64,000 nt of DNA. It comes from Prorocentrum cordatum. Lineage: Eukaryota > Sar > Dinophyceae > Prorocentrales > Prorocentraceae. The notes under the pieces are model-generated. The model made no database searches, had not been told where the DNA came from, and saw only the letters and a program-made list of their open reading frames with translations. The stretch is taken from the NCBI GenBank assembly GCA_963575745.1, contig CAUYUJ010017991.1:101570-165569 (forward strand), read 5' to 3'. Position numbers and translations under genes: made by a program. The first letter of the stretch is position 1, and each line of letters starts with the position of its first letter. Shown here one piece after another: positions 10,041-20,440 of this stretch.

Positions 10041-11019
10041 AACGGCTTTACCAACATCAGGTGCGCCAGATCACCTGCACCAGATGCATCACGCATACCA
10101 TAGCACAGCATAGCATTGCATGCGTTGCGCCCAATGGTAGATGGCATATGTGCAAGAACGCAGCATGACATTGCATAGGAACACAGCTCGGCATAGCACG
10201 GCATATCGAATAGTGCGGCTGCATAACCGACAATCGCAGTGCGTTTGGCCGCGTGGTCTGGCATCGCGCCAGTGCTGCTGTCGCGAAGCGCATAGCGTTG
10301 TTTGGAATAGCATAGCTGCGCACATCGGCTTACAAGGGTGGTCAAATAAGTATTGAGTTTGTCCTTTTCTTGGTCCTAGCATACTGTCTCATTGCACGCC
10401 AAGTCGCCACATAAGTAGGAACGCGCAGAATCAACCGTAACGCCATCGATGCACCATCTACTTGCCCCAAGTATTAGACGGCATCATGGCCAGAGCTCGT
10501 CGGACGGGCGGGCCCAACACTCGCAACAACACAGTCTGGGGGGGGGGGGCAACGGGAACAGTCCAAAAGTCCGGCCACGCGTGTACGGGTACGGTGGCGG
10601 CGGGAGAAGTAGGGGTCTGCAGACCAGGCTCCAAGAGGGGCCCTCAAGCACAAGCAACCACAAACCCCTCCCATGGTAAAGTCTGCCTGGGGAGAGCAAG
10701 GCACCGCCAAGTTCGTCACATCTAGGGCAATAGATTCACAGTCTTTTAACGCCTCCGCCGCGCGGACCTGCAGGTGCTTCGGGGCAAAGGGAAGGGGGGT
10801 TGACGGTGATGGCGATGTCAGGGCGGCAAGGAGGGTGGAGCAGGAATGGGCGGATGATCTCTTGATGGAGATGGTGAGTGATGCAGCAATGGGCGTTTGC
10901 AGACAAGCGTTGTCTGAAAAAGCCGCCATACTGTAAACGGTAGCTCGCGGGGCCCCGAACCTGCGAGCACACTGGGTCATCCGACTCAGGAACTCCCGAC
11001 ACAAGTCGCCGCGCATCCC
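10041..11019. other. Intergenic stretch, no convincing gene
   Basis: 10085-10330 has irregular GCATAGCA-like short repeats. 10540-10700 is G-rich with a G10 run. Overlapping short frames on both strands (10.47-11.04 kb) show no conserved motif that I can name. Confidence 0.4.
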
Positions 11020-12579
11020 TCACAAATTCTCGGCCTTCCACTGCGCGACCGCCTTCCTGTATGCTGCCCTCGCCTTCACCCTGTCACCGCCCGTGGCCGT
11101 CATCGCGCGGCTGTAAGCCTGGGATGAGAACGCGTTCATCAACTTGTAGTTCTTGGTGCCTCTCTTGGGGTGAATCTTCTCGCCCGCAACCTTGGCTTTG
11201 CGGGGCGCCGCGGCAGCTGGGCGCGGCATGCGGCCAGCGGGCCGCCTCCTCACGACGGCGTCATCGCCACCATCGCTGGAAAGGTCATCGTCACCTGCGC
11301 CGCCCTCCGAACGTGAGGCCTTGGCGGCCTTCCTGATGGTTGCCGATTTGCTGATCTTCTTCCTCTTGTCGCTGAGCATGTCCTTCCTGGCGCTCTCGTT
11401 GGCCTTCATGGCGGCGTTGAGCTCCGCCAACGGGTCGCCCTGGACAGTGGGCATGTCCTCGTCGCCACCCGACGCGCCAGCATCGCTGACAGGCTGCTGA
11501 CGACCCCCACCGCCTGGCGCGCGGGTCGAAGCCCCGACGTCCGCTCGGCTGGGCGGCGCACCTCCGAACCCAGGTGCGAACGTGAGGTTGACGCCACCAG
11601 CAGGAGCGCCAAGACCGAACTGCTGCTGCATCATCATGGCGAACTGCGCCATGTACTGCTGCATCTGCATCTGTTGGGCATGGTTCTGCTGGAACGGGTT
11701 GCCCATGCCCGCGGCAGGGAGCGGTGGCACCGCAGGCGCGAACGGCACCATCGCGCCCGCGCCGCTGCCCTGAGCACCACCGCTGTCAGGCCGCGCCTTG
11801 AATGACGAAGCGGTGTTCCTCTTGAACTTGGGGCCGCTCAAGATCTTGTCTGCGGCCGCCTCGAGATCATCCCGCCTCACGGGCTGCGCGTCGCCGCAGG
11901 CCATCTCGACAAACTGGGGCGGAAGCTGCAATGGGTCCCTCGGGTACGTCGTCATATGAGGAAGCGGGTGCCGATTCGCTTTGTCGAGACGCTTCAGGAC
12001 CTTCTGGATGTTCTTCATGAGATCTCGGATCCGCTTTGGCGGCGGCAACGTCCCAGGCTCGCGACCACCGAGTATACAGACGGCCAACACTGCCTGCAAA
12101 CCCTCTCCTGGACAGCTCAAGCCCCACTTGTGAGCACGTTCGCACAGAGTCTCGATCTGACAGTCCTCGTCGGCGGTGTCATTGATCTTGTCCCAGTCGC
12201 TCTGCAGGAAATAATGCATGAAGTAGTCGCCGCACTGCTGACCTCTCCCTTGAGCTGCGCCGTCTTTGCCTTGAGAAGCAGACTGCATGGACCGAGACTG
12301 GATGCACATGCCGAGCGTCTGCTTCTGGGCGGGAGTGAACGGGCCTTCCGCGATGGCCCCCGTGAGGAGGGTCGCGTCGGCTGTGGAGCAATGCCTCAAA
12401 GCTGCGATCTGCGAGAGAAGGCACTGTACTTGCATCTCGATGGGCCCTTCCACCTGCAGCCCAGCCTCGCGCTGCACCTTGACCAACTCCGCGAGCTGGC
12501 CAATCTGGGCACAGAGGCCACGCGGATCCATGTCTGGCCCAGGGAAGTCAACCAGCAACGAAACACCTGATTGAACCAA
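11020..12579 (-). CDS. Uncharacterised 519-residue protein
   Basis: A long minus-strand frame with protein-like composition and a clean stop. Start may be the first Met (MVQSGVSLL) or Met17 at 12531 (MDPRGLCAQIGQL); I favour the second. Residues ~17-270 look folded, mixing charged helices (IRDLMKNIQKVLKRLDK) with several Cys (CQIETLCERAHKWGLSC). Residues ~275-325 are Gln/Met-rich (QQMQMQQYMAQFAMMMQQQ). Next comes a Gly/Pro/Ala linker with an acidic patch, then a basic tail (DKRKKISKSATIRKAAK, VVRRRPAGRMPRP) and a helical end (GDRVKARAAYRKAVAQWKAENL, split here as GDRVKARAAY and RKAVAQWKAENL). The basic and Q-rich regions suggest nucleic-acid or chromatin association, which is inference only. 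I recognise no family. It lies between two other minus-strand coding islands. Confidence 0.75.
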   Translation of the reverse strand: MVQSGVSLLVDFPGPDMDPRGLCAQIGQLAELVKVQREAGLQVEGPIEMQVQCLLSQIAALRHCSTADATLLTGAIAEGPFTPAQKQTLGMCIQSRSMQSASQGKDGAAQGRGQQCGDYFMHYFLQSDWDKINDTADEDCQIETLCERAHKWGLSCPGEGLQAVLAVCILGGREPGTLPPPKRIRDLMKNIQKVLKRLDKANRHPLPHMTTYPRDPLQLPPQFVEMACGDAQPVRRDDLEAAADKILSGPKFKRNTASSFKARPDSGGAQGSGAGAMVPFAPAVPPLPAAGMGNPFQQNHAQQMQMQQYMAQFAMMMQQQFGLGAPAGGVNLTFAPGFGGAPPSRADVGASTRAPGGGGRQQPVSDAGASGGDEDMPTVQGDPLAELNAAMKANESARKDMLSDKRKKISKSATIRKAAKASRSEGGAGDDDLSSDGGDDAVVRRRPAGRMPRPAAAAPRKAKVAGEKIHPKRGTKNYKLMNAFSSQAYSRAMTATGGDRVKARAAYRKAVAQWKAENL

Positions 12580-13030
12580 AATGTGTCACTGACGATGCCG
12601 TGGCGGTGATTGCGGCACGGTGGCCAACCAAATAAAAGATCGCCTATCGGCCAAGACTGAGTTTGCAACACTGGTGGCCCGAAGCATGCTCACTGGTACC
12701 CCATGGCCATCCCCAAGACGAGCCCAGACGATAATATCTCCAATGCTAGCCCATACGAAACTATCCCAAGACGGAATTTGTTGTGTGTTGTCGCCTTGTT
12801 TTATCAGCAACTACATCTCCCAAATCCAGGTTTGTCAAGCCTTGGTGTATGCTCTCGGGTACCATACGGGGCTGAGGGCCTTGTGCTGGTGCGTTTCTGA
12901 TTGATTACAAACGCGTTAGCTGCGGCGATCATGTGGCCATCGTGGGAGCAGCTTCGGTCGTCTTGGAGCAATTAAGGCATTAAGTATTGCGAGCTCTGCA
13001 GCCGTGTTTCGGTTGGCAGTAGAATCTAAC
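12580..13030. other. Intergenic stretch between minus-strand genes
   Basis: No convincing frame, repeat or RNA gene. Base composition is more balanced than in the surrounding satellites. It should contain the 5' region of the 11.0-12.6 kb gene. Confidence 0.4.
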
Positions 13031-13037
13031 ACACCGC

Positions 13038-13316
13038 GTTTAGATCGCAAGTGTGATCTAAACAACTGCGTTTAGATCGCAAGTGTGATCTAAACAACTT
13101 CGTTTAGATCGCAAGTGTGATCTAAACAACTTCGTTTAGATCGCAAGTGTGATCTAAACGCATTGATACATGCAACACAACACAATGCAACTTCGTTTAG
13201 ATCGCAAGTGCGATATAAACAACTTCGTTTAGATCGCAAGTGCGATCTAAACAACTTCGTTTAGATCGCAAGTGTGATCTAAACAACTTCGTTTAGATCG
13301 CAAGTGCGATCTAAAC
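13038..13316. repeat. Array of eight 26-bp palindromes at 32-bp pitch
   Basis: Units begin at 13038, 13070, 13102, 13134, 13195, 13227, 13259 and 13291. Each has left arm GTTTAGATCGC, loop AAGT and right arm G(C/T)GATCTAAAC. The GCGATC version gives an 11-bp perfect stem with a 4-base loop. The GTGATC version has one G-T wobble. The unit at 13195 has one base change in its right arm. Six-base linkers (mostly AACTTC) separate units, and a 35-base A/C-rich spacer divides the array into two blocks of four. The array is AT-richer than its surroundings and lies between two minus-strand genes. Confidence 0.95.
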
Positions 13317-13785
13317 GCACCAGCCTCAACCGCCGATCCATCGAAGACGTGTGCCCCTATGCGTCTGGATACAACTCTGCCAATCAATCATTGGACGTTG
13401 AGACACCTGCTCATCATGGGAACGGCGCGGCCAAGAGACGACGCGAGCACCCTCCACACGAGAGCCAAACCAACACGAAATCATAATGTGCCCACACCGT
13501 GCGTGGACTGCATCTGACAACACTGACTGCAAAGACGGAGGATGTCTTGAGGTATGTCGCCCGCCAGCGGTCATCACTCCAACGGGGTATGGTGACCGAT
13601 GGTGACCGACATGACTTCATCATGCACACAGCTGGTGGCTGCACTGCGATAGTAACTCATCACGCGCAACATGCGCGGGTCGTCTCGACGCCTGCGGCCC
13701 CTAGCGGACCGCACGTGCGCTCCCGAGGACCTGCACCCCGCGCAGGCCCTTCAAACACGTGCACCAGACAGGCACGCGCACCGAC

Positions 13786-14559
13786 CTAAGCAGCAGGGTG
13801 GTGGTGTGCCAGGTAAAACGCATGCAACTTGTCGCATGCTTTCTGCATGCGTACCTTCTCGTCGTCACCACCTAGGGAGTCACTCTCGTCTGAAACTGGC
13901 TCTGAGTGGTATCGTGATCGACCGTCGGCGTCGCTGTAGTACACGCACGGCACGTCACGAGATGCGTTGTACTTGATCTCAGGGTAACCGAACTCAGACA
14001 TGTCACGTGTCTCCTTGGTCGGGGTGTCCTCGTCAGACGCACTCGCAAACGGTTTGTCACGCAAGGTGAACAGCGCCTGAATATTCTCAGTGCTCACAAC
14101 GACCGACACTGATTTCCGCATGTCGACTGTGAACCTTGTCACGAGTGTCGCGCCGTCAACCACGACCCCGACAACATCAGGCAATTTATCTGGGTAGTTC
14201 TTTACGAACGTGGCCCGTATCTTCTTTTTCACGGCAACGCTCTCCGCGTGGCTGGTCGGGTCTGACTCCTGCAGCTTCTCGTCCACGACCTTGTCGCACT
14301 GCTCGCCTCGAGCCACCTGGATGGCCTTCACGACGTTGGACACGCTGTTGTCTGTGATGCCCATGAAGCCTGCAAGCCGTCGGCCCCCGACCCTGAGCGC
14401 GAGAAACATACGCTCATCCTGGCCGCCCTCAAGCTCAGGCAACCATGCCGTCTGCGGGGGCAGCATGCCGCCCGATATCACGCACTGGTTCCATGGCGCC
14501 GACAGCGTCCTGACCAAGATGTCCGAAGGTGCACGGTTGCGCTTAGGCATGGTAGTCAC
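13786..14559 (-). CDS. Uncharacterised 257-residue protein
   Basis: The start reads MTTMPKRNRAPSDILV; Met4 is an alternative. The frame has a mixed, protein-like composition to its stop. Visible segments are a basic N-terminus, a probable folded part (MFLALRVGGRRLAGFMG, ITDNSVSNVVKAIQVARG), a strand-rich middle (LPDVVGVVVDGATLVTRF, KSVSVVVSTENIQALFTL), an acidic/Ser-rich linker (SDEDTPTKETRDMSE) and a C-terminal helix ending HAFYLAHHHPAA. No signal peptide or membrane segment. The ITDNSVSNVVKA stretch resembles a helix-turn-helix in pattern only. I recognise no family. It is the first of three same-strand coding islands, with the palindrome array about 470 bp downstream. Confidence 0.7.
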   Translation of the reverse strand: MTTMPKRNRAPSDILVRTLSAPWNQCVISGGMLPPQTAWLPELEGGQDERMFLALRVGGRRLAGFMGITDNSVSNVVKAIQVARGEQCDKVVDEKLQESDPTSHAESVAVKKKIRATFVKNYPDKLPDVVGVVVDGATLVTRFTVDMRKSVSVVVSTENIQALFTLRDKPFASASDEDTPTKETRDMSEFGYPEIKYNASRDVPCVYYSDADGRSRYHSEPVSDESDSLGGDDEKVRMQKACDKLHAFYLAHHHPAA

Positions 14560-14830
14560 ACTCGTGACAGCTCACGCGACGGAGCAATCCTATAACCTGT
14601 ATGGCTACAGACAACCGATGCGAGTGCAGCCACTCAGCTCGGAGTCGGCCCGCCTCGGTCGACTCCAAGCTGACAGGCTGTGCATCGGGATTGCGGGTGC
14701 CAGCACAACTGGCATCTCTCCGACTCGGGGCTGCGATGCTTGACCCCGTCACCTGGTTCGCCGAATCGGCCACTGCAACATGATGGAAACGAGGGCGCCC
14801 AAAACGCCCTCCCCCCCTCCCCTCAGGAGG
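14560..14830. other. Intergenic, upstream of the 13.8-14.6 kb gene
   Basis: No convincing coding frame or repeat. It would hold the 5' region of the minus-strand gene. Confidence 0.35.
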
Positions 14831-15255
14831 GGCCCACGAGATCCACACTCCAAGACGGCCCAGGAGGCTCCCAAAACGGCCCCCAAGAGGGCCCAGGAGG
14901 CCCCGACGGCGGCCTAAAGGGCACCCAAGACAACTTCCAAGGATGACCACCCAGAAACATATAATATTTTTCTGTGCGCGCCCATCGTAGATTCCGCTGG
15001 AGGCTTATCAGGTGCCTTTGACGCCCCAGGAGGGGCCCAAGAGACCCCAAATAATCCTCCAAGGCTGCCCAGGAGGCCCCCAAAAAGGCTCCAAGAGAAG
15101 CGAAGATGCTCTGAAGACGGCCTAAAGGGCACCCAAGACCACTTCCAAGAGGGACCATCCAGAAAACTATGATATTGTTCTGTGCGCGCCCATCGCATAT
15201 TCCGTTGGGGGCTTCTCAGGTGCCCTTGGCGCCCCACCCACCCATGGCCCCCAAA
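14830..15255 (+). repeat. Two direct copies of a ~208-bp repeat
   Basis: The blocks starting CCTAAAGGGCACCCAAGAC at 14913 and 15121 align over about 115 bases, including TTCTGTGCGCGCCCATCG and a TTCCGYTGGRGGCTT segment. They are spaced 208 bp apart. Intervening sequence is ~10-bp periodic CCAGGAGGCCCC-like units. Confidence 0.75.
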
Positions 15256-15295
15256 ACGGCACCCGAGAGAGCCCAAGACGCTCCGAAGACGGCAG

Positions 15296-15400
15296 CCCTA
15301 TGAGCCCCATGAGCCCCATGAGCCCTTTGAGCCCCATCAGCCCTTTGAGCCCCATGAGACCTTGGAGCCCCATCCCCTATGAGCCCCATGAGCCCTATGA
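15296..15400 (+). repeat. (GAGCCCCAT)n minisatellite
   Basis: About ten degenerate 9-bp units (GAGCCCCAT/GAGCCCTTT). Confidence 0.85.
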
Positions 15401-15419
15401 TGAGGTCCCCCTGCAACTG

Positions 15420-17330
15420 CTGAATGCGCCGCGCGCCACAGCAAGATAACAGTTCCTCAGCGCGCCCGAGCAACGGGCAAGTACCTCGGTGAAGTTGGAG
15501 CGTAGGAGGGAGGAGACTGGCGTGAGGAAGGGGGGGAGGGGGGGGAGGGGGAGTACGCGAAACATATCGCACAGTGCGTGGGCAAGCCTGGACGCTGCCA
15601 CCACGCGACAGGCGGAGACAGACAGAAAAAAAAACATTGCGAGCTACAACTGCGTGGCTGGACTGGGGGCGGCGCACGCAACGTGATTGAAGCGAAAAGC
15701 TTCGAACGGCTTCGAAACACCATCGGCTGTCCGAATTGTGGCGTTGATGTCAGTTTAAGGGGGAGGGGGGCCGCGTCAAATTAGGGGGGGGGGGGGGGAT
15801 CAAGCTCCCTGCGCTCCGTGCGATGACGGCCATGCTTGAGCCCAGAGCTTGCGGTAAGTCCCATGGCGCCCCACCCGCCCACCGCAAAATTGCGATGTTA
15901 CGTCGGCGAGAAGCCCCAAGAGCCCCCTTCCACCTATCCAATTTCATCATGTCCGACCCCCTACTAGCATTGACTTTGGCGCACAATCGCCAGCCGAAGT
16001 CCTAGGAACGTGCTGTGCATCAACGCCACAATTCGAAATCGCCTCATGTTGGTCGCTGCCACATGGGACCTAGGAGACCACTATGGGAATGCGCCTATAG
16101 AGTACCCATCTTCTGTATCCGCAGTTGCGCTCAAGTCATTCGATATGGCCCGATGCGGGGCGGACTTTTTGCAGGGACTCACAGACTTGGTCAATTCAAG
16201 GCCTGGCGTGAAAGGATGGAGAGCAGAGGAATCCTCAACAATCGCAGGTCTGGTGTCGAATTGCCTTTGGCTAACATCCGCCGCTAGTCAGCCGAGCATT
16301 GAGAGCGCCACTGGTGGGCCTCCAGGACGCAACTTCCGAAGTCCATTGGGCGGCCTACTGAGGATTCTGCCGGGAAGCCAAGTGAGACGCCTACTCATAA
16401 GGCAACTGGGATGGTTCACTGGCAAGGCCAACTGACAGGCCCACTGGTAAGCCTCCTGAGAAGCCCCCTGAGAAGCCCCCAGAGACCCCGAGAATCGAAT
16501 TAAGGCGGCCACCAGTTGGCTTTCGGGTCGGGCCCAGTCAAGCCTCACACCCTCGGCTTTGTCGTGGGGTGGCGGATACTATAGACACCGCGACGGTGCA
16601 CTCAGATTCTGCGTCCCAGGAAGTGTTTCTAGCACAACGGTTTCTTTTGGGCTGCCACTGCCTGACACTGACCTCGGCATTGCCCCATCGCCGAAACCTT
16701 CCCTACCGCCGACGGCATCTGCGATTGTTATATTTGCTTGCGGCATTCCCCCCGCCAGTGTGATTGGGTGATGGGTCAGAAGTGTAGTGTAGGTCGGTTG
16801 GGGGTTCGCGATTTCCCTTTGGTAGGGCTCCTTGGGGGATAGATCGACGCTTCTTCGGTTGTCGCAGGGAAATGTGTTGAGCTTGATTGTTATCTTCGGG
16901 GTCTCTTGGGGCGGGGTGGGGGGTGGGGGTGGGGGGAAGGGGAGGACTGGCGCCTTCTTGGAGCACCTTACGGCTCCTAGGGGATGTCATTGCCATGGCG
17001 ACCGCGATCGTGGTCATCATCATCGTTTTCATCACAGCCACCGCCATCGACATCGGCGTCGACATCAGCTTCGGACCACCCCTCACACGTTTCGCGACAA
17101 CCGTATACGGGGTCACGAAATTGTCCCAGAACCCCGCTGCTGGCACAACTAGTGGCCAGCGGAACTCCCAAGGCTCCGCCCGTATGCGTCCACCTTGCTG
17201 GTTTCGGCGCGCCCCTCACGCGTCTCGTGGTTCCATAGGTAGGGGTCCTTGGAAGGGGTGCAAAAGCCGCAGCCGCGAACTATGCGCGCTACTAGAGGAG
17301 AGGTTGGCGGTGTACTACCCTAGGAGCCAA
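15420..17330. other. No gene supported
   Basis: Contains a C/T-rich tract on the minus strand (15500-15560), a G13 run near 15785 and G-rich runs at 16910-16940. The longest frame (16010-16435, plus) has unremarkable composition and no motif. Sequence at 17150-17240 resembles a decayed 90-bp satellite unit in reverse orientation. Confidence 0.35.
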
Positions 17331-17412
17331 GTGTAAACAGTGCAAGCCCCGACCACGAAGGGAACCTTGGAATGACCATAACACGCCTGAGCGTGCGACA
17401 GCACGGTGGCGG

Positions 17413-18483
17413 ATGCGAGCTGTCATTCCAGGGTTGGGCGGCGGCGCCGCAGCAAACAACAGCGACGACTTTAAAGGAGAGCAGGCGGGCAACGACAAGA
17501 ATGCCAAGCCATTGGCATCAGCGAAGGCCGCAGCGGCCTCGGACAGCGAGATGCCGTACGCCAGCGGCAGCGGCGCAGCTTCTGGGGAGGCGGGTTCCGC
17601 TTCAGCGGCAGCGGCTGCGGCCACCAACGACGGCGGCGCAGTGGCAACTGCCGCGCGCGACGGCTGCGCAGCCGCTGCAGCCAGCGACCTGATCGACGCC
17701 GACGGCAAGGCGCAGCACGATGCCAGCGGTCATCAGCAGCAGCCATCAGACGCCGACGGCGACGGCCAGGCCATCGACCAGGACGCCGACGACGACACGA
17801 TGGACGAAGCGACTAGACACCAGTTCTTCGAGCAGTCCCTCATGTCAACGGTGAGTGGCCTGACGAACGCAATGCTCACGTACTACAAGGCCCCAGGGAA
17901 GTTCCCGAAGCACGCTCTTAAGGGCATTGTTGCGGCGCAGGCCGCGGTCATGGAGATGCTGGGCGACGAACCTGCCAAAGCGGACGAGCAACAAGACGCA
18001 AGTATTTCAGGCAGTGCCAGTTGCAGTGCTGGCGTTAAGGAGCACGCCGCAGTAAAGGCGACGCTGAGCGACGAACCTGGCAAAGCAATTATTTCAGGCG
18101 ATGCCAGTGGCAATGCTGGCAGAGTTGGCGATACTGGAAAGGATAACGGCATTGACATTGACATGGATATGTGTAAGGCTACTGATTGCAATGTTGACGA
18201 TACTGGAAAGGATAACGGCATTGACATTGAGAAGAATATGTGCAAGGCTACTGCTGCTGATGACACTGGCAAGACTATGGACAAGCCTATTGATGAGATT
18301 GGTGGCACGAACGTTGATCATGACGTTGCCGATTGCATTGGGCAAATTGGCAAGACAACAGATGCCTCTGCAAGGGATGGACAGCCACCGCCGAAAAGAA
18401 CGAAGCCGTCACCCCCGAACGCGCCTCCTCCAAGACTTCTATCCCATCTGCCTGCGGCAACCTCCGCCATCGTGCCTGGGTGA
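17413..18483 (+). CDS. Uncharacterised Ala/Asp-rich protein with internal repeats
   Basis: The frame begins MRAVIPGLGGGAAANNSDD and stays open for 356 codons outside any microsatellite, which supports coding. Residues ~30-110 are Ala/Gly/Ser-rich and probably disordered. A short folded-looking segment follows (MDEATRHQFFEQSLMSTV, TYYKAPGKFPKHALKGIV). The rest is built of imperfect repeats: GDASGNAGRV-like modules, then a 23-residue repeat (DTGKDNGIDID...MCKAT) that is copied at 18130 and 18199 at DNA level and is partly decayed at 18260. The C-terminus is Pro-rich and may be intronic or untranslated. No known domain. The many acidic Gly-Asn-Asp turns could bind cations, which is speculative. 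Confidence 0.5.
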   Translation: MRAVIPGLGGGAAANNSDDFKGEQAGNDKNAKPLASAKAAAASDSEMPYASGSGAASGEAGSASAAAAAATNDGGAVATAARDGCAAAAASDLIDADGKAQHDASGHQQQPSDADGDGQAIDQDADDDTMDEATRHQFFEQSLMSTVSGLTNAMLTYYKAPGKFPKHALKGIVAAQAAVMEMLGDEPAKADEQQDASISGSASCSAGVKEHAAVKATLSDEPGKAIISGDASGNAGRVGDTGKDNGIDIDMDMCKATDCNVDDTGKDNGIDIEKNMCKATAADDTGKTMDKPIDEIGGTNVDHDVADCIGQIGKTTDASARDGQPPPKRTKPSPPNAPPPRLLSHLPAATSAIVPG

Positions 18484-19080
18484 CGGGCCAGGTGCGCCGT
18501 AGATCCCAATCGTTGCATCGGGGCTGGGGGTGCTGTGATTCGTTTCGGTTGGGCGCCTGGGGGCATAGTCAAAGCTTTTCGATGGTTATTTGTTGCATGG
18601 TGAGGGGCTGCAGCATCGGGCCTCCTGTGCATAGTGGGGTCGTCTTTGGGGCCTCTAGGGGTTCCTTGACGGCGTGAGGTGTCACTAAGGCTTTCTCTGG
18701 TGCTCTGTTGGTGGTCCCTCGGGGCGGGAGATGGGTTGGTAGTGGACTGCTGATTGCGGCTTCCCAATCGGAGGTTTCGATACTTGTGAGAGGCGTTGAA
18801 AACTATGATTCCCCTTCCTTCCTCCACCCTCTCAAGGCAATGTCAGAAGTTATGCCGAACGGCGGCGGCCACGATCCCAGTGAGGAGCGTCGAACCTTTG
18901 TGCTCTCTGGAACCCCCCTCGGAGGCCTTGGTCATCTTGAGGGCGCAACAACAACAGTAATATAGTATACCACCAACGGTTTTCAATGGACGCGCGAGTC
19001 AAGGGGGTGGGGGGACAGAACTTAGTTAAACATCATTCCCAGGACACAAGTTAATGCGCCTTGCTCGAAAAGGCGCGGTG
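18484..19080. other. No gene supported
   Basis: No repeat or convincing frame identified. Confidence 0.35.
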
Positions 19081-19088
19081 GCGGACTT

Positions 19089-19358
19089 TTGAAGGCGCTC
19101 GGTCAGGATGCGCGGCCGCACCTGCCACAGTGTGTTCCGCCGCGAGCGCACAGGGTGAACCCCGAGGGCCAGACGGTAAAGGCCATTTCAAAGATAATTC
19201 TCGCCCCAGCTCTCGTGGGGCAGTCGATGCCAATTGTATGTATCTCTCCGCCAGGCGGTATCTCCGTTCGCGGTGTGCCTAAGACGTATATGAAGTTCCC
19301 ACCGTCTGCTCCGCCGCCGCACATGAGCCCCCCGCATGACTGTAATTGGTATGTTTGA
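19089..19358 (+). CDS. Weak ORF, strand ambiguous
   Basis: The plus frame contains KAISKIILAPALVGQSMPIV and CISPPGGISVRGVPKTYMKF, which look protein-like. The antisense frame (19103-19324, MCGGGADGGNFIYVLGTP) looks almost as good. Only one, if either, can be real. No family recognised. Confidence 0.2.
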   Translation: MKALGQDARPHLPQCVPPRAHRVNPEGQTVKAISKIILAPALVGQSMPIVCISPPGGISVRGVPKTYMKFPPSAPPPHMSPPHDCNWYV

Positions 19359-19549
19359 TGGGTAGTGTGAGGCGGGCTGCCAGGGCCCGCCCTAACGAAT
19401 GCCCTGAGGATGTTACAGGGGCAACCCTAGCGTCTAGCTGCTTACGACCTGCTGCAAAAAGGCACTACGCCAACGCCTGCATACGTCATCCCCCCCTTCT
19501 TCGGCACACCCCTCACACGTTCGTTTCGGCGCCCCGCGTTCCTTCCTAG

Positions 19550-19765
19550 CTTCCTCCTTCCCCCCCTCCTCCTCCATCCTCCGCGTCTGCCTTCCGCGCC
19601 ATCATCGTCATCCTCATCATCATCACCATCCTCATCATCATCATCATCGTCATCATCATCATCATCATCATCATCCTTATCATTATCATCATCATCATCA
19701 TCATCATCGCCCTCACCATCGTCACCATCATCGCCATCAGCCTCGGCATCAGCTTCGGCAGAGGG
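19550..19765 (+). repeat. CTC and (ATC)n triplet tracts
   Basis: CCTCCT triplets followed by ATC/GTC triplets with few interruptions. On the minus strand they give artificial poly-Asp and poly-Met frames. A fragment of inverted 90-bp satellite (TCGGCACACCCCTCACACGT) lies at 19500-19530. Confidence 0.95.
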
Positions 19766-19796
19766 CTCGACTGCAGAGGGCCCCAAGAAAGCTCCA

Positions 19797-20150
19797 GGAG
19801 AGGAGGGGGCCCGAACGACTCACACCAGGAGGGGCCCGAACGACTCACACCAGGAGGGGCCCGACCGACTCGCACCAGGACGATGGGGCCCGAACGACTC
19901 ACACCACGAGGAGCCCGAACGACTCACACCAGGAGGGGCCCGAACGACTCACACCAGGACGAGGGCCCCGAACGACTCACACCACGAGGAGCCCGAACGA
20001 CTCACACCAGGAAGAGGGCACCGAACGATTCACCCCACGAGGGGCCCGAACGACTCACACAAGGAGGAGGAACCCGAACGACTCACAACAACGATGAGGG
20101 GCCCGAACGATTCATACCAGGAGGGGGTGCCCGAACGACTCACACCACGA
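19797..20150 (+). repeat. ~25-bp minisatellite
   Basis: About 13 copies of GGGGCCCGAACGACTCACAC followed by CAGGA or CACGA, with unit length varying from about 24 to 28 bases. Confidence 0.95.
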
Positions 20151-20179
20151 GGGGGGGGCCCTCGCCCCTTACCCCCTCG

Positions 20180-20440
20180 CCCCTAGCTCCCTATGGGGCC
20201 ACGAAGCGTGTGAGGGGTGTGCCGAAATGGGTGCGGTGGGCGCATGGGAGCGCAGCCGCTGGTGCCTTTGCTGGGGCTCCCTATGGGGCAACGAAACGTG
20301 TGAGGGGTGTGCCGAAGTGGGTGCGGCGGGCGCATGGGAGCGCAGCCACTGGGGCCTTCGCTGGAGCTCCCTATGGGGTCACGAAGCGTGTGAGGGGTGT
20401 GCCGAAATTGGCGCGGTGGGCGCATGGGAGCGCTCCTTTC
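20180..20440 (+). repeat. 90-bp satellite, three units
   Basis: Three units of the GCGCATGGGAGCGCAGCCAC subfamily in plus orientation, joined directly to the ~25-bp minisatellite. Confidence 0.95.

Noticed and set aside
13038-13316. CRISPR-like repeat array
   Set aside because: Repeats are palindromic and regularly spaced, but the spacers are six identical bases, not ~30 unique bases. The genome context is eukaryotic and there are no cas genes.
16010-16435. 141-codon plus-strand ORF
   Set aside because: No motif, no codon or composition signal above chance, and adjacent sequence is ~10-bp periodic repeat.
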